The notes under the pieces were generated by a model, which was given only the letters and a program-made list of their open reading frames with translations, ran no database searches and was not told the DNA's origin. This document shows, in pieces, positions 27,609-39,889 of a DNA stretch of 64,000 nt. Position 1 is the first letter of the stretch, and every line of letters begins with the position of its first letter. The stretch lies in NCBI RefSeq assembly GCF_000757385.1, contig NZ_JRHH01000003.1, positions 496,001-560,000 on the forward strand, read 5' to 3'. This DNA comes from Flavobacterium aquatile LMG 4008 = ATCC 11947 (GTDB lineage Bacteria > Bacteroidota > Bacteroidia > Flavobacteriales > Flavobacteriaceae). The position numbers were made by a program, and so were the translations under genes.

Positions 27609-30600
27609 ATGAAAAATATAATTCTTATTTCGTTTTTATTCTTTGGCAGTTTTGTTCAAGCCCAAAGTCCACAGTTGAATGTTAAGGGCAAAGATTCTTC
27701 GCTCGTCCGATTGAGTCAGCTAAAAGTTTCAGTGAAAGTGGTTGGCAATATTGCTTATACAACTACCGAAATGCATTTTTATAATGGAACCAACCGTCAA
27801 ATGGAAGCCGAATTGATGTTTCCGCTTCCAGAAGGTGTTTCGGTTTCGCGTTATGCAATTGATATTAATGGTAAAATGCGCGAAGCAGTTCCTGTTAATA
27901 AAAATAAAGGTAAACAAGTTTTTGAAGCCATCGAGCACCGTCGTGTTGATCCAGGTTTACTTGAAAAAGTCGAAGGAAACAACTTTCGAACACGTATTTA
28001 TCCGCTAATGCCCAAAAAAGAACGTATTGTAATTATTGGTTATGAGCAAGAACTATCCAATTTTGATGCTACGCATTTATCCTATCAAATGCTTACAACT
28101 TATCCCTATAGTCTAGATGTTTTTGAAATGAATATTGCAATTATTGGTGCAACTTCTTTACCAACAGTTATCAATCAAGAAGGTACGATTGCTTTAGAAA
28201 ATATGAATCAGAATTATGTAGCGTCCATCAAGCGAAATCAGTATAAGCCTAAAGATAAATTAGTTATTACAATTCCTATTCGTGCTGATATTCCTAATGT
28301 TGTGGTACAATCGGTTAATAATCAGCATTATTTTTATGCAAATACTATTATCGAAAGCAAAAATATAAAAAAGAAAAATCCGAATTCAATTGCATTAATT
28401 TGGGATGTTTCTTTAAGTTGTAGAAAACGTGATTTGAAGAAAGAATTACAATTGTTGGAAGATTATTTTAAAGCATTAAGTTCAGTTGAAGTGACTTTAT
28501 ATTTTGCTGGTTATAATTTCGAAAAAAAGAATTCTTATTCAATTAAAAACGGAGATTGGAGCACTTTAAAATCTATTTTGGAGAGTGTAAAATATGATGG
28601 AGGAACTCGTTTTTCTAAAATCAAATTGCCTTCTCACGATGAATATTTATTTTTCACCGACGGATTATCTTCTTTAAGTTCAAATGTACTTTCGTTGACT
28701 AAAAGACCAGTTTACACCATAACTTCGATGGCGTCATCTGATTATGCTTTTCTGAATTTTAACGCAATTAAATCAGGCGGAAATTTCATCAATTTAAACC
28801 AATTAAATGGTTCTGATGCTTTGAATAAATTGCAATATCAAAATTTGAAGTTTCTAGGAATTAAAGAAAATTATTTGGTGACCGAAATGTATCCAATGAT
28901 TGGAACACCAGTTTCTGGAAGCTTTAGTTTGGCTGGAATTTCATTAAAAGAAACCAACGAAGTTACGTTACAATTTGGTTACGATGAAACTCCAATTTTA
29001 GAAAAGACCATCACGATTGATGCTGCAAAACAAGCTTCTGAAGAAGTGAATATTGAAAAACTTTGGGCTCAAAAGAAGATTGCTTTTCTAGAAATTCAGT
29101 ATAAAAAATATGCTGATGAAATTGAATTAATGGGAAAGAAATATGGAATTGTAACTCAAAATACTTCCTTAATTGTTCTCGAAAATTTACACGATTATAT
29201 TCAGTACGAAATTATTCCACCTGCTGAATTACGAGAAGAATTTGATCGAATTATGAAACAACAAATAGAATCGGCAAAAGCCAAAAAATACAGCAATTGG
29301 GAGAATGTAGCACGATATTACGAGCAACTTACGGCTTGGTGGAAAAATGATGTTAAATACAGTATGCCAAAACCACTTCCTGTTACAAATGTTGCAAAAG
29401 TTGGAAATATTAGAGGCGTAGTTTCTGATAATTTGGGACCATTACCTGGTGCAACGGTTGTTATTAAAGGAACCAATCGTGGAGTTGCTACAGATTTTGA
29501 TGGAAAATTTGCTATAAATGCTGCTCAAGGCGAAACATTGTTAATTGATTATATTGGATTTGAAAGAAAAGAGATTCGCATTGGCAGAAATTCTAATTAT
29601 ACCATTCGATTAAAAGAATCTAGTCAGCAATTGGATGAAATTGTTGTTACGGCTAACGGTATGGCTAAAAGTGAACGTAATGAAGATAAAGTGGTATTGG
29701 AAGAAGTAGTTGTTATGGGATTAGGTATTCAAAGGAAGAAAGGATCCGTAACTTCATCGATGCAAGTTGTTAGATCACAAGAACTAACGCAATCAGCAAA
29801 TAAAAATATCGTTCAATCTTTAACAGGAAAAGTTGCTGGACTTAAAGTTTCTGGCGATGAAGAATTAGAATTCAATTATTCCTACAATGATAAAGTAAAA
29901 GTAAATTCTTGGAGTCCAGATCGCGTATATTTAAAAGTTTTGGATGGTGTTTCTATGGATAAAAAGTACGGTGCTTATCTGCAATTACGCGAAGATCAAA
30001 TCAATAATCCGAGTTTTTATTTTGATGTTGCCAATCATTTTTATGCTGCTGGAGATAAAGAAAAGGCGTTGTTAATTTTAAGTAATATTGCCGATTTAGG
30101 ACTTGAGAATCATCAATTATACAAATCATTAACCTATTTATTACGTCAATGGGAAGCTTATGATGATGCTTTACATACGGCAAATCAAGTGGCAATTTGG
30201 AGAGCACAAGAACCACAAGCGCATCGAGATTTGGGTTTGACATTAGAAGATAATAAACAATATCAAGCAGCTTTTGATGAAATGATTAAAGCACTAGAAG
30301 TAAATTATTTTGGTGAGATGAGCGGACAATATTCGGGTGTAGAAGATATTATTTTGATGGATATTAATAGAATGATTGCTGAACATAAATCAATTAATAC
30401 CGATAAATTAGACAAAAAATATTTGAATAAAATGCCAGTTGATGTTCGAATAATTCTAAATTGGAATCAAATGGACACCGATATCGATTTGCATGTTGTA
30501 GAACCAACCAATGAAGAATGTTATTATGGTCATCGCGACACCCAAATTGGAGCGCGTTTTTCTAAAGATTTTACGCAAGGTTACGGACCAGAACAATATT

Positions 30601-30800
30601 TATTGCGTAATGCGGTTAAAGGAAAATATATTATAAAAACAAATTTCTTTGGCGAAAGTGCATTAACAGAAAACGGTCCAACCACAGTTATGGTAGAAAT
30701 TTACACTACTAAAAATGGTAAAACCGAACGCACATTGCAAACGATTCAGTTAGGAACCGTTCGAGAAAACCAAAATTTGGCAGAAATAACAATAGATTAG
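27609..30800 (+). CDS. Mosaic VIT / vWA-like / SusC-plug-like / DUF2135 protein
   Basis: A 1063-residue exported protein (signal peptide to about residue 18, FVQAQ). In order it has: a VIT domain (about 20-150); a vWA-like domain with a MIDAS-type DVSLSCR near 265; a carboxypeptidase-regulatory-like beta-sandwich (about 597-670, GVVSDNLGPLPGATVVIKG); a stretch like the start of SusC-type TonB receptors (about 672-745, LDEIVVTANG, LGIQRKKGSVTSSMQVV, LTGKVAGLKVS); TPR-like helices (about 790-900); and a C-terminal DUF2135 domain (about 943-1063). No TonB-receptor barrel follows the plug-like segment. Function is unknown; a protein-interaction or inter-alpha-trypsin-inhibitor-like role at the envelope is inference. 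Confidence 0.88.
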   Translation: MKNIILISFLFFGSFVQAQSPQLNVKGKDSSLVRLSQLKVSVKVVGNIAYTTTEMHFYNGTNRQMEAELMFPLPEGVSVSRYAIDINGKMREAVPVNKNKGKQVFEAIEHRRVDPGLLEKVEGNNFRTRIYPLMPKKERIVIIGYEQELSNFDATHLSYQMLTTYPYSLDVFEMNIAIIGATSLPTVINQEGTIALENMNQNYVASIKRNQYKPKDKLVITIPIRADIPNVVVQSVNNQHYFYANTIIESKNIKKKNPNSIALIWDVSLSCRKRDLKKELQLLEDYFKALSSVEVTLYFAGYNFEKKNSYSIKNGDWSTLKSILESVKYDGGTRFSKIKLPSHDEYLFFTDGLSSLSSNVLSLTKRPVYTITSMASSDYAFLNFNAIKSGGNFINLNQLNGSDALNKLQYQNLKFLGIKENYLVTEMYPMIGTPVSGSFSLAGISLKETNEVTLQFGYDETPILEKTITIDAAKQASEEVNIEKLWAQKKIAFLEIQYKKYADEIELMGKKYGIVTQNTSLIVLENLHDYIQYEIIPPAELREEFDRIMKQQIESAKAKKYSNWENVARYYEQLTAWWKNDVKYSMPKPLPVTNVAKVGNIRGVVSDNLGPLPGATVVIKGTNRGVATDFDGKFAINAAQGETLLIDYIGFERKEIRIGRNSNYTIRLKESSQQLDEIVVTANGMAKSERNEDKVVLEEVVVMGLGIQRKKGSVTSSMQVVRSQELTQSANKNIVQSLTGKVAGLKVSGDEELEFNYSYNDKVKVNSWSPDRVYLKVLDGVSMDKKYGAYLQLREDQINNPSFYFDVANHFYAAGDKEKALLILSNIADLGLENHQLYKSLTYLLRQWEAYDDALHTANQVAIWRAQEPQAHRDLGLTLEDNKQYQAAFDEMIKALEVNYFGEMSGQYSGVEDIILMDINRMIAEHKSINTDKLDKKYLNKMPVDVRIILNWNQMDTDIDLHVVEPTNEECYYGHRDTQIGARFSKDFTQGYGPEQYLLRNAVKGKYIIKTNFFGESALTENGPTTVMVEIYTTKNGKTERTLQTIQLGTVRENQNLAEITID

Positions 30801-30826
30801 TTAATTAGTTAGGTTAAATGAAGAAG

Positions 30827-30860
30827 CAGCTTTGAGAGAAATTTCAAGGCTGTTTTTTTT
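30827..30860 (+). terminator. Rho-independent terminator after the VIT gene
   Basis: CAGCTTTGA pairs with TCAAGGCTG (9 bp, one G-T) around an 8-nt loop and is followed by eight T. It directly abuts structured element copy B, which lies on the other strand. Confidence 0.85.
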
Positions 30861-30962
30861 ATTGAGCGAATGGCTCGGGCTTTATCTGCCATCCATTTTC
30901 CTGCTTTTCGTTGCAAGTCCCGAAAAAAATCGGGAGCTTTCCACTACAATCAGGGCTATTTG
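30861..30962 (-). ncRNA. Dispersed structured intergenic element, copy B
   Basis: Read on the minus strand it has AGCCCTGATTG at the 5' side (CAGGGCT at 30951-30957 on plus), a central hairpin with TCCCGA / TCGGGA arms around a T-loop, AGCAGGAAAATGG, and the tail GAGCCATTCG. CCTG and CAGG pair as in the other copies. The tail faces the VIT-gene stop, with a terminator between. Downstream of the methylmalonyl-CoA mutase large-subunit stop it would be in sense orientation. A 62-codon open frame across it is not credible. Confidence 0.55.
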
Positions 30963-31074
30963 GATAACCATTTTAACTTTTGAAACTAAAAAAAACTCGT
31001 TAAAAAATACTTTTCAGTAAACTAAACTGCATTTTAATGTTACAGATTTTTAAAACTTGCTATTTTTTATGTGA

Positions 31075-33204
<2,130 letters not shown>

Positions 33205-33206
33205 GG

Positions 33207-34619
33207 TTATGCTTCTTGAGATAAACGTTCTTGTTCTAATTTCTCAGCCAAACGTTTTTCAATAATTGGAACAATTAATGTTTTTCTCGGATTTTGTTTT
33301 ACAAAAGGATACAATTCTAAATCGTGTTTCATTTTGTCATTTTTGTTAGGATATTTATTGGTTCCTAATAAAATTTCTTTTCCGCTGTCGAATAAATCTT
33401 GTTCTTTTTGAGCGCTTTCGCTGATTTTTTTCTGAATGTTTCCTTCTGATAATTGTTTTATAAATCCACCGTTTGCTTCAATATCTTTAAAAAGAAGTAA
33501 GGCTTTTTCTGCTAATTGTTTCGTCAGACTTTCAATATAATAAGCGCCATCGGCAGGATTATTTACTTTGTCAAAATAACTTTCATGTTTTAAAATTAGC
33601 AACTGATTTCGAGAAATTCTATCGCCAAATTCATTGTCTTTGTGATATAATGCATCGTAAGGTAAATTCGCAATTGCGTTTGCGCCACCGAGAATTGCAG
33701 ACATGCATTCGGTTGTGGTGCGAAGCATGTTTACGTTGTAATCGTATAATGTTTTGTTGCGTTTGGTTGGAGTTGCAACGATATGACAATCCAGATTATG
33801 ATTGTATTCTGATGCTAAAGTTGTGAATAATAAACGCAACGCACGAAGTTTTGCAATTTCAAAAAAGTAATTGGTTCCAACTGAAATTTCTATGGTTATA
33901 GGTTGATTTACAGCTGGAATTCTGTTGAAATATTCATTTGCATGTGCTATTGTGTAAGCTAATTGTTGCACAATATTGGCTCCAGCATTTTGGTAAATTT
34001 CTGAATTTATGTTTAGAAATGAACTTTGAGAAAATTTGGAAATCTGATTTAGTTTTTCAAAATCTTTTTCTGCGTTTTCAAACCAATTTCCGTCTTTGCA
34101 AAGTTGCCCAATTGGATCTAATTGAATGATGAAATTAGCATTGTTTTTTGTAGCAAACTCGTTTAATTTCTTAGCGAAATCGATTGAGAGAAATGGCAAA
34201 TAAAAAGAATAAGTCACTTTTTCCAATGGAAGATTTTGCATTAAATTTTCTATAGAAATGGTATCATTTTCAATAGTAAATCGAATGCTTTCTGCGCCAC
34301 GATTTAAGCTGTCTAATGCACGTTCATTGGATTTTTTAACGTCGTGAACGAAGATATTTTGCAGAATTGAGAACGCTTCTTTAGGAGTATTTATAGAAAA
34401 ATTAGTAGTTGATTCATCCACTTCATCGCTGTGATAAAATGGTTTTACTTTGATGCCTTCTGGACTTTCCCAAACGAGAGTTTCGTTATAGTCGGCGCCT
34501 TTTAATTCGTACTGAATTTGTTGTTTCCAATGTTTGGAACTTACGGCTTCAAAATCGGAAAAAAGTGGGTTGTTTGTGCTCACAAGTAGATTGCTTTTTG
34601 ATACTTCAAATTTAGACAA
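33207..34619 (-). CDS. Methylmalonyl-CoA mutase, small subunit
   Basis: A 470-residue partner of the catalytic subunit. It aligns by pattern with the substrate domain ([35 protein letters not shown] at the N-terminus, a [24 protein letters not shown] block near 365) but ends before any cobalamin-binding DxHxxG domain, as expected for the non-catalytic subunit. It lies directly upstream of the large subunit gene. Confidence 0.93.
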   Translation of the reverse strand: MSKFEVSKSNLLVSTNNPLFSDFEAVSSKHWKQQIQYELKGADYNETLVWESPEGIKVKPFYHSDEVDESTTNFSINTPKEAFSILQNIFVHDVKKSNERALDSLNRGAESIRFTIENDTISIENLMQNLPLEKVTYSFYLPFLSIDFAKKLNEFATKNNANFIIQLDPIGQLCKDGNWFENAEKDFEKLNQISKFSQSSFLNINSEIYQNAGANIVQQLAYTIAHANEYFNRIPAVNQPITIEISVGTNYFFEIAKLRALRLLFTTLASEYNHNLDCHIVATPTKRNKTLYDYNVNMLRTTTECMSAILGGANAIANLPYDALYHKDNEFGDRISRNQLLILKHESYFDKVNNPADGAYYIESLTKQLAEKALLLFKDIEANGGFIKQLSEGNIQKKISESAQKEQDLFDSGKEILLGTNKYPNKNDKMKHDLELYPFVKQNPRKTLIVPIIEKRLAEKLEQERLSQEA

Positions 34620-34760
34620 AAATTATCTTTTTGCAGCGATTTAAATTTGATTTTTTGCAAAATTGGTATATACTTTAACTTGGTCAAATTCTTTCATCGA
34701 TAAATGATGATTTGTTTTTTTAGATGAATTTCTTTAGAACCGTAATATCTAGTTTAAAGA

Positions 34761-34830
34761 TTACTGTTTAGCCCTGATTGAAGCAGTTACCGTGTAACGC
34801 GGAAAGCAGGAATAGGGTTGGTAGCAATGC
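34761..34830 (+). ncRNA. Dispersed structured intergenic element, copy C
   Basis: The shortest copy. TTTAGCCCTGATTGAAGC (from 34767) is followed by the hairpin GTTAC-CGT-GTAAC (34786-34798), extended by GC/GC, then GGAAAGCAGGAATAGGG. CCTG 34773-34776 pairs with CAGG 34807-34810. The CGT triloop matches copy A while the stem sequence differs, a compensatory change. It ends at the stop codon of the FtsB-like gene, which is on the other strand. Confidence 0.6.
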
Positions 34831-35184
34831 CTACTGTTTCGCTTCGAACAAACTATCTTTTTCTCTATCTTCTTCAATGTCAATAATATATATGTCTTCG
34901 CTGTCTTTTTTCATGTAATATTTTTCGCGAGCATATCGTTCAGTTTGACCTGGATTATTGAGGTTTTTTATACTTTGTTCGTCTTTGGCAATTTCGTCTT
35001 GATAGTATCTTTTATTTTCTTCCAATTCGTTGATTTGTTGGTCTAGAATGCGGTGATCAAAATAGGAATAGTTGTCTAAAAATAACATCCAAACGATGAA
35101 AAATAGTAAAACCAAGGTGTATCGACTTCCTAAAAATTTAAGAAATGGATAGTTGCTAATAAGGTTTTGGAACCATTTTTTCAT
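34831..35184 (-). CDS. FtsB/DivIC-like septum formation initiator
   Basis: A 117-residue bitopic protein. One transmembrane helix lies near 22-40 (YTLVLLFFIVWMLFLD), followed by a coiled coil of about 45 residues (INELEENKRYYQDEIAKDEQSIKNL) and the family's terminal YAREKYYMKKDSEDIYIID motif. It should belong to the FtsQ-FtsL-FtsB divisome subcomplex. It follows uridine kinase by 17 nt on the same strand. Confidence 0.88.
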   Translation of the reverse strand: MKKWFQNLISNYPFLKFLGSRYTLVLLFFIVWMLFLDNYSYFDHRILDQQINELEENKRYYQDEIAKDEQSIKNLNNPGQTERYAREKYYMKKDSEDIYIIDIEEDREKDSLFEAKQ

Positions 35185-35201
35185 TTTCTAAAGATAGTAA
35201 T

Positions 35202-35810
35202 TTATGTCAAACGTTGGTTGATTACGGCGCGAACTACGTCGATGGCAACCGTGTTGTATTTATCGTTGGGAATGATGATGTCGGCGAATGCTTTTGTAGG
35301 TTCGATGAACTGTTGGTGCATTGGTTTTAGTGTAGTTTGGTAACGGTTTAGCACTTCTTCCATATCTCTACCACGTTCTGCAATGTCACGTTTTAAACGA
35401 CGAATTAAGCGTTCGTCTGAGTCGGCGTGAACGAAAACTTTGATATCAAACATGTCGCGAAGGTCTGGATTTGCTAGGATTAGAATGCCTTCTACAATCA
35501 TCACTTTTCTTGGATGTGTGATAATTGTATCGTCGGTTCTGTTGTGTGTTACGAACGAATAAACTGGTTGCTCGATGGTTTTTTCGGCTTTTAGTTCTTT
35601 TAGATGTTGTACTAAAAGTTCGAAATCGATGGCGCGTGGATGATCAAAATTGATGTTGCTGCGTTCTTCATAACTCATTCCTACATTTTGTTTGTAGTAG
35701 GAATCTTGTGATATTATTCCGACTTCAGTTTCGGGTAATTCGTTCATAATCTGATGAACAACTGTTGTTTTTCCTGATCCTGTTCCGCCTGCAATTCCGA
35801 TGATAAGCAT
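35202..35810 (-). CDS. udk: Uridine kinase
   Basis: A 202-residue P-loop kinase that phosphorylates uridine and cytidine in pyrimidine salvage. Walker A is GGTGSGKTT near 8-16. Further blocks are DSYYKQ, INFDHPRAIDFELL, VEGILIL, RLIRRLKRDIAERGRDMEEVLNRY and the terminal DIIIPN. Length and motifs are normal. It is clustered with the FtsB-like gene. Confidence 0.95.
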   Translation of the reverse strand: MLIIGIAGGTGSGKTTVVHQIMNELPETEVGIISQDSYYKQNVGMSYEERSNINFDHPRAIDFELLVQHLKELKAEKTIEQPVYSFVTHNRTDDTIITHPRKVMIVEGILILANPDLRDMFDIKVFVHADSDERLIRRLKRDIAERGRDMEEVLNRYQTTLKPMHQQFIEPTKAFADIIIPNDKYNTVAIDVVRAVINQRLT

Positions 35811-35850
35811 GATTATTTGTTCTGTTTAGATTTGGACAAAAATAGATAAA

Positions 35851-35884
35851 AAAATACGAATTACGAATTAAAAATTACGAATTA
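35851..35884. repeat. AATTACGAATT-family intergenic repeat
   Basis: TACGAATTACGAATT followed by AAAATTACGAATTA lies between the TIGR02757 gene and udk. It is the third site of this word family in the window. Confidence 0.65.
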
Positions 35885-35890
35885 TCAATG

Positions 35891-36655
35891 TCAGAATTTT
35901 TCGAAAACACCTAATCCGAAAAGGGCAAAATCGTATTTTACTGGATCGTTTTGGTCAAGCTCGCGAAGATTTTTATCGAGTTCTGATAAAGCTTTTCCAT
36001 CGTTTTGCTTTCTTGAAAGAAGTTCCAATTTTCGGGCTACATTGCCAGAATGAACATCTAATGGACAGGATAAAGCGGATGTTGGAATGGTTTTCCAGAT
36101 GCCAAAGTCGACTCCTTTATTGTCGTTTCGAACCATCCAACGAAGAAACATATTGATTCTTTTGGCTGCTGAATTATTTAAAGGATCAGAAATGTGCTTT
36201 TGTGTTCGCGATTGGTGACTGATTTCAAAAAATGTTTTTTTGAATTCTGAAATGCTTTTTTGCATCGAATTAGTTTCGATATTTTTTGAAAATACAGTTT
36301 CCAATCCGTTGTGGTTTGTGTAAATGTGCTGTAATCCTTTTATAAATGTAGAAAAATCGCCACCATTGAAAGTTCTGTGAACGAAATTTTCTAATTTTTC
36401 TAAATCGTTTTCTGAATGTGACATGACAAAATCGTAAGGCGAATTTCCCATTAAATCCATCATTTTTTTGGAATTATTGATAATCATTTTGCGGTTTCCC
36501 CAAGCGATTGTAGCCGCAAGAAACCCAGATATTTCAATGTCTTCTTTTAGTGAAAATTGATGTGGAATTTGGATAGGATCACTTTCAATGAAATTCGGAT
36601 TATTGTATAATTCCACTTTCTCATCAAGGAATTCTTTGAGTACTGATTTAGTCAT
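35891..36655 (-). CDS. TIGR02757 (DUF2400) family protein
   Basis: A 254-residue protein with the family features: an early FLDEKVELYNNPNFIESDPIQIPHQFSLKEDIEISGFLAATIAWGNRKMI region, NMFLRWMVRND near 168, and DVHSGNVARKLELL near 200. The helix-hairpin-helix glycosylase-like look of this family suggests a DNA-related role, but none is demonstrated. Its start overlaps the end of the upstream membrane-protein gene by 8 nt. Confidence 0.88.
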   Translation of the reverse strand: MTKSVLKEFLDEKVELYNNPNFIESDPIQIPHQFSLKEDIEISGFLAATIAWGNRKMIINNSKKMMDLMGNSPYDFVMSHSENDLEKLENFVHRTFNGGDFSTFIKGLQHIYTNHNGLETVFSKNIETNSMQKSISEFKKTFFEISHQSRTQKHISDPLNNSAAKRINMFLRWMVRNDNKGVDFGIWKTIPTSALSCPLDVHSGNVARKLELLSRKQNDGKALSELDKNLRELDQNDPVKYDFALFGLGVFEKF

Positions 36656-38345
36656 TTGACGAAAGTTTTTTGGAGTAAAATCCGTCTTTTAAATCAGTAG
36701 TCGTTTGTTGTGGTAGTACTTGAAAATACTTCTCGAAATACTCAATTTGTGCTTTATTTACACTTGGTAAATCACCATTTCCAGAACCCCAAAAAAAGTA
36801 GTTGTTCGTTGGTGAATTGAATTTTAGATTACCTTTTTTAATAATTTCAAATGAAGTAGTCCACTTTGAATTGTTATGCGGATAAAGAACATTTGTAATA
36901 GAAAATCTACTGTTTTTGCTTATTAATTTGTTTTGAGTTAATGATTTATAACTTATTGGGAAAAATAATACTAAAACAATTAAAGCGATAGATAAATAAT
37001 AGGAAGCAAAAATGAGTTTTTTATTGGCAAACCAGCAAGCAAAAATGAAGAAACTAAAAAACAGTGTTAAGTGAATGAAAAAGCGATATTGAGGCGATGT
37101 AAATAGTAGAATTAGTAATTGAAAAAGAATAACGAAATAGACTATCCAAACCGATTTTTTATTAAAATATTTAGAAATAAAGATTGGGCTGGCGGCCACA
37201 ATTAGTATAGTTAGACCATTAAAAATTGCATTAATTTTGGACGATAAAAGCCATTTAATTGCAATTTGTGAAAAAGGTAATTGGTTCAATTCGCTTTCTG
37301 AAATGAAGTAATTATAACGCATTTGTTCTGAAAAGAAATAGCTAATTACATTTCTCGGAATGATGTGATTGTAATCCAATTCTAATCTTGTGAATGGAAA
37401 TAATGGATATCCGGTTAACAAACTATTTTTAGCTATAAATAGAGATAAGAATAGCAATCCGAAGATGGTAATTGGAAGTAATTTAGGAGCAAATAATTTG
37501 AAATTATTGATTAATAAAATTATAGGAAGAATCAACAATGCAACAGATGTTACTTTGATAAATAGAGCAAATAATACTAAAAGTGTAATTAAATTAAATT
37601 TTTCAATTGTTGTGTTTTTGAAATTTTCGATAAAGTAAAAAAAGATGATAAACGTTAAAACGTAAATAGGAATATCTGGTGATGGTGCGCTGATAAACTG
37701 AAAGAAAAAGACATTTGCTAAAGGAAGCAATCCTATAATTAAATAGTTTTTATTTGTATTCGAAAAATATTCATTGAGTTTAAAAACAGCAAAAATATTT
37801 CCTAGAAGTAAACAAAATCCGCTTAAATCGTTGAAGTTTTTATATAGAAATGAGAAGTTAAAAGCACTTTGAGCAATATGCCAACCGCTAGTTTGTGCAT
37901 AAAATATGTGCAAATTTCCTAAACCTTTTACAAATCCGTATTCGTTTAGCCATTTTATGGTTTGGATGTAATAAGACTCATTATCAATTACATACGGAAT
38001 AGACGAACACTGTGCAATGATTAAAGTTGTGATTGCAAAAAAGAAGAACTTTAATGTTGCATTTAGATTTTTAAATTCATGAAAAAACGAATAGTATATC
38101 GATTTGATATCGGATTTAAATTTGAAAAAAATAGTCAAATTCAAAATTAGAAGAACGCTGTGAAATTCGATATTTATTCTTCCGAAAATTGCCCAAATAC
38201 TTGCAAATAATGTTGCGGAAAGTAATCCAAGAAAAGTGGTTATAACAAAGTTATGATTTTTTACACCAACAATTTTATTTGTACAAAGACCAAGGTTAAT
38301 TGTAATAAATAAAATATAAATCCATGATATAAACACTAACAGCAT
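36648..38345 (-). CDS. Polytopic membrane protein, LIC_10190/PMT-like
   Basis: A 565-residue protein with about 12 hydrophobic helices and a C-terminal soluble tail. The loop after the early helices (IDNESYYIQTIKWLNEYGFVKGLGNLH) resembles the acidic first loop of membrane glycosyltransferases of the PMT/GT-C type. I think it belongs to the family annotated LIC_10190 in Bacteroidetes, but this is from memory. A lipid-linked sugar transferase role is possible. It starts 6 nt after the LolD-like gene and overlaps the next gene by 8 nt. Confidence 0.75.
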   Translation of the reverse strand: MLLVFISWIYILFITINLGLCTNKIVGVKNHNFVITTFLGLLSATLFASIWAIFGRINIEFHSVLLILNLTIFFKFKSDIKSIYYSFFHEFKNLNATLKFFFFAITTLIIAQCSSIPYVIDNESYYIQTIKWLNEYGFVKGLGNLHIFYAQTSGWHIAQSAFNFSFLYKNFNDLSGFCLLLGNIFAVFKLNEYFSNTNKNYLIIGLLPLANVFFFQFISAPSPDIPIYVLTFIIFFYFIENFKNTTIEKFNLITLLVLFALFIKVTSVALLILPIILLINNFKLFAPKLLPITIFGLLFLSLFIAKNSLLTGYPLFPFTRLELDYNHIIPRNVISYFFSEQMRYNYFISESELNQLPFSQIAIKWLLSSKINAIFNGLTILIVAASPIFISKYFNKKSVWIVYFVILFQLLILLFTSPQYRFFIHLTLFFSFFIFACWFANKKLIFASYYLSIALIVLVLFFPISYKSLTQNKLISKNSRFSITNVLYPHNNSKWTTSFEIIKKGNLKFNSPTNNYFFWGSGNGDLPSVNKAQIEYFEKYFQVLPQQTTTDLKDGFYSKKLSSND

Positions 38346-38351
38346 CGTTTA

Positions 38352-39014
38352 TTATTTAGAAATTAATCCATCAACCATCACTAGTTTTCGGTCGGCCATA
38401 TTGGCTAATTCTTCGTTGTGTGTAACAATCACAAAGGTTTGTCCGAATTCTTCTCGAAGTTGGAAAAATAATTTATGCAAATTTTCTGCCGATGTAGTAT
38501 CTAAATTTCCTGATGGCTCATCTGCAAAAATAACCGCTGGCTTATTTATTAAAGCTCTTGCAACTGCAACTCGCTGTTGTTCTCCACCCGAAAGTTCGTT
38601 GGGTTTATGATCAATTCTGTGAGATAATCCTAAATATTCTATTAATCGTTTTGCTTCGATTTCGGTTTCTTTTTTTTCTTTTCCTGATATAAACGCTGGA
38701 ATGCAAACATTTTCTAGAGCAGTAAATTCTGGTAATAATTGGTGAAACTGAAAAATAAATCCAAGATGTTCGTTTCTAAATTTTGAAATTAATTTATCAT
38801 TCATTTTAAGAACTTCTTGTCCGTTGATGGTTAAAGTTGTTCCATTTTCATTTGATGGTTTGTCTAACGTTCCAAGTATTTGCAAAAGCGTTGTTTTTCC
38901 TGCTCCAGATGCACCAACAATAGAGACGATTTCTCCTTTTTTTATATGTAAATCAACACCTTTTAAGACCTGTAAACTATCGTAAAACTTATGAATATTT
39001 GTTGCTCTAATCAT
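38352..39014 (-). CDS. ABC transporter ATP-binding protein, LolD/MacB-like
   Basis: A 220-residue ATPase: Walker [10 protein letters not shown] near 34-42, signature [15 protein letters not shown] near 140, Walker [13 protein letters not shown], and H-loop FVIVTHN. The short length and [23 protein letters not shown] block fit the LolD/FtsE/MacB group that drives lipoprotein release or efflux. No matching permease is adjacent: the next gene is a polytopic protein without MacB/LolC features. The partner must be elsewhere. Confidence 0.9.
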   Translation of the reverse strand: MIRATNIHKFYDSLQVLKGVDLHIKKGEIVSIVGASGAGKTTLLQILGTLDKPSNENGTTLTINGQEVLKMNDKLISKFRNEHLGFIFQFHQLLPEFTALENVCIPAFISGKEKKETEIEAKRLIEYLGLSHRIDHKPNELSGGEQQRVAVARALINKPAVIFADEPSGNLDTTSAENLHKLFFQLREEFGQTFVIVTHNEELANMADRKLVMVDGLISK

Positions 39015-39170
39015 GCTTCAATTTTTCACAAAGTAACAAAGTATTTTGCTAAATAATGTCGTTATAGAAATTTTTTATCGTTCAATAAATTATAAATTAA
39101 AGTTAAAGCAAACTATTTGTTTAATTATTTCGTATTTTTGTTAAACAATATTAATCTCATAAAATTAGCC

Positions 39171-39842
39171 ATGAACACACTAACTGAAAAAGAATTACAA
39201 GAATTGATTGGCGATAATCATCAAATGACATCGGCAGAAACACCTTTAAGAGCTGATGCTTTTGAAAAAACGGATGCAGAAAAAATGCAAACGATAGAAA
39301 AACACTTTCATATTATTATGGAAGAAATGGGATTGGATATGACGGACGACAGTCTCAGCGGAACGCCGCACCGAGTTGCTAAAATGTTTATTCAAGAAAT
39401 TTTTTCGGGATTAAATCCTGCTAATAAACCTAAAATGTCTGTTTTTGAAAACAGTTATAATTACGACAAAATGTTGGTTGAAGCCAATATCAGTTTTAAT
39501 TCTACTTGCGAACATCATTTTTTACCAATCGTTGGAAAAGCCCATATTGGTTATGTGTCTAGCGGAAAAGTAATTGGTTTATCTAAGTTAAATAGAATTG
39601 TAGATTATTATTCGCGTCGTCCACAAGTGCAAGAACGATTGATTATGCAAATTTTCAATGAATTAAAAACTGTGTTAGAGACCGATAATGTAATTGTGGT
39701 TATGGAAGCAACGCATTTGTGTGTTTCAAGTCGAGGAATTAAAGATGAGTCGAGTTATACTTCTACAATTCAATATGGTGGCGTTTTTAATGAGAAAGAA
39801 AATAGAAACGATTTCTTTAATTTAATGAAACAAGAAAAATAA
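39171..39842 (+). CDS. folE: GTP cyclohydrolase I
   Basis: A 223-residue enzyme converting GTP to dihydroneopterin triphosphate for folate (and pterin) synthesis. Zinc ligands are C113 and H116 (CEHHFLPI) and C184 (HLCVSSRG). The SGTPHRVAKMF and SKLNRIVDYYSRRPQVQERL blocks are intact. I place the start at the ATG at 39171; the frame is open upstream to a TTG, but those residues are not conserved-looking. A TATTTTTG -7 box lies at 39133-39140, about 30 nt upstream. Confidence 0.95.
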   Translation: MNTLTEKELQELIGDNHQMTSAETPLRADAFEKTDAEKMQTIEKHFHIIMEEMGLDMTDDSLSGTPHRVAKMFIQEIFSGLNPANKPKMSVFENSYNYDKMLVEANISFNSTCEHHFLPIVGKAHIGYVSSGKVIGLSKLNRIVDYYSRRPQVQERLIMQIFNELKTVLETDNVIVVMEATHLCVSSRGIKDESSYTSTIQYGGVFNEKENRNDFFNLMKQEK

Positions 39843-39889
39843 TTTGGCATTAGATTTGTATAATCATTTGTAAATAATAAATTTTTAAA

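Noticed and set aside
30832..31020. 62-codon open frame after the VIT gene
   Set aside because: It lies across a terminator and structured element copy B, has no homology-like features, and its composition follows the noncoding element.
33207..34619. Small mutase subunit as a truncated pseudogene
   Set aside because: Lack of the B12 domain is normal for the non-catalytic subunit, and the frame is intact next to the large-subunit gene.
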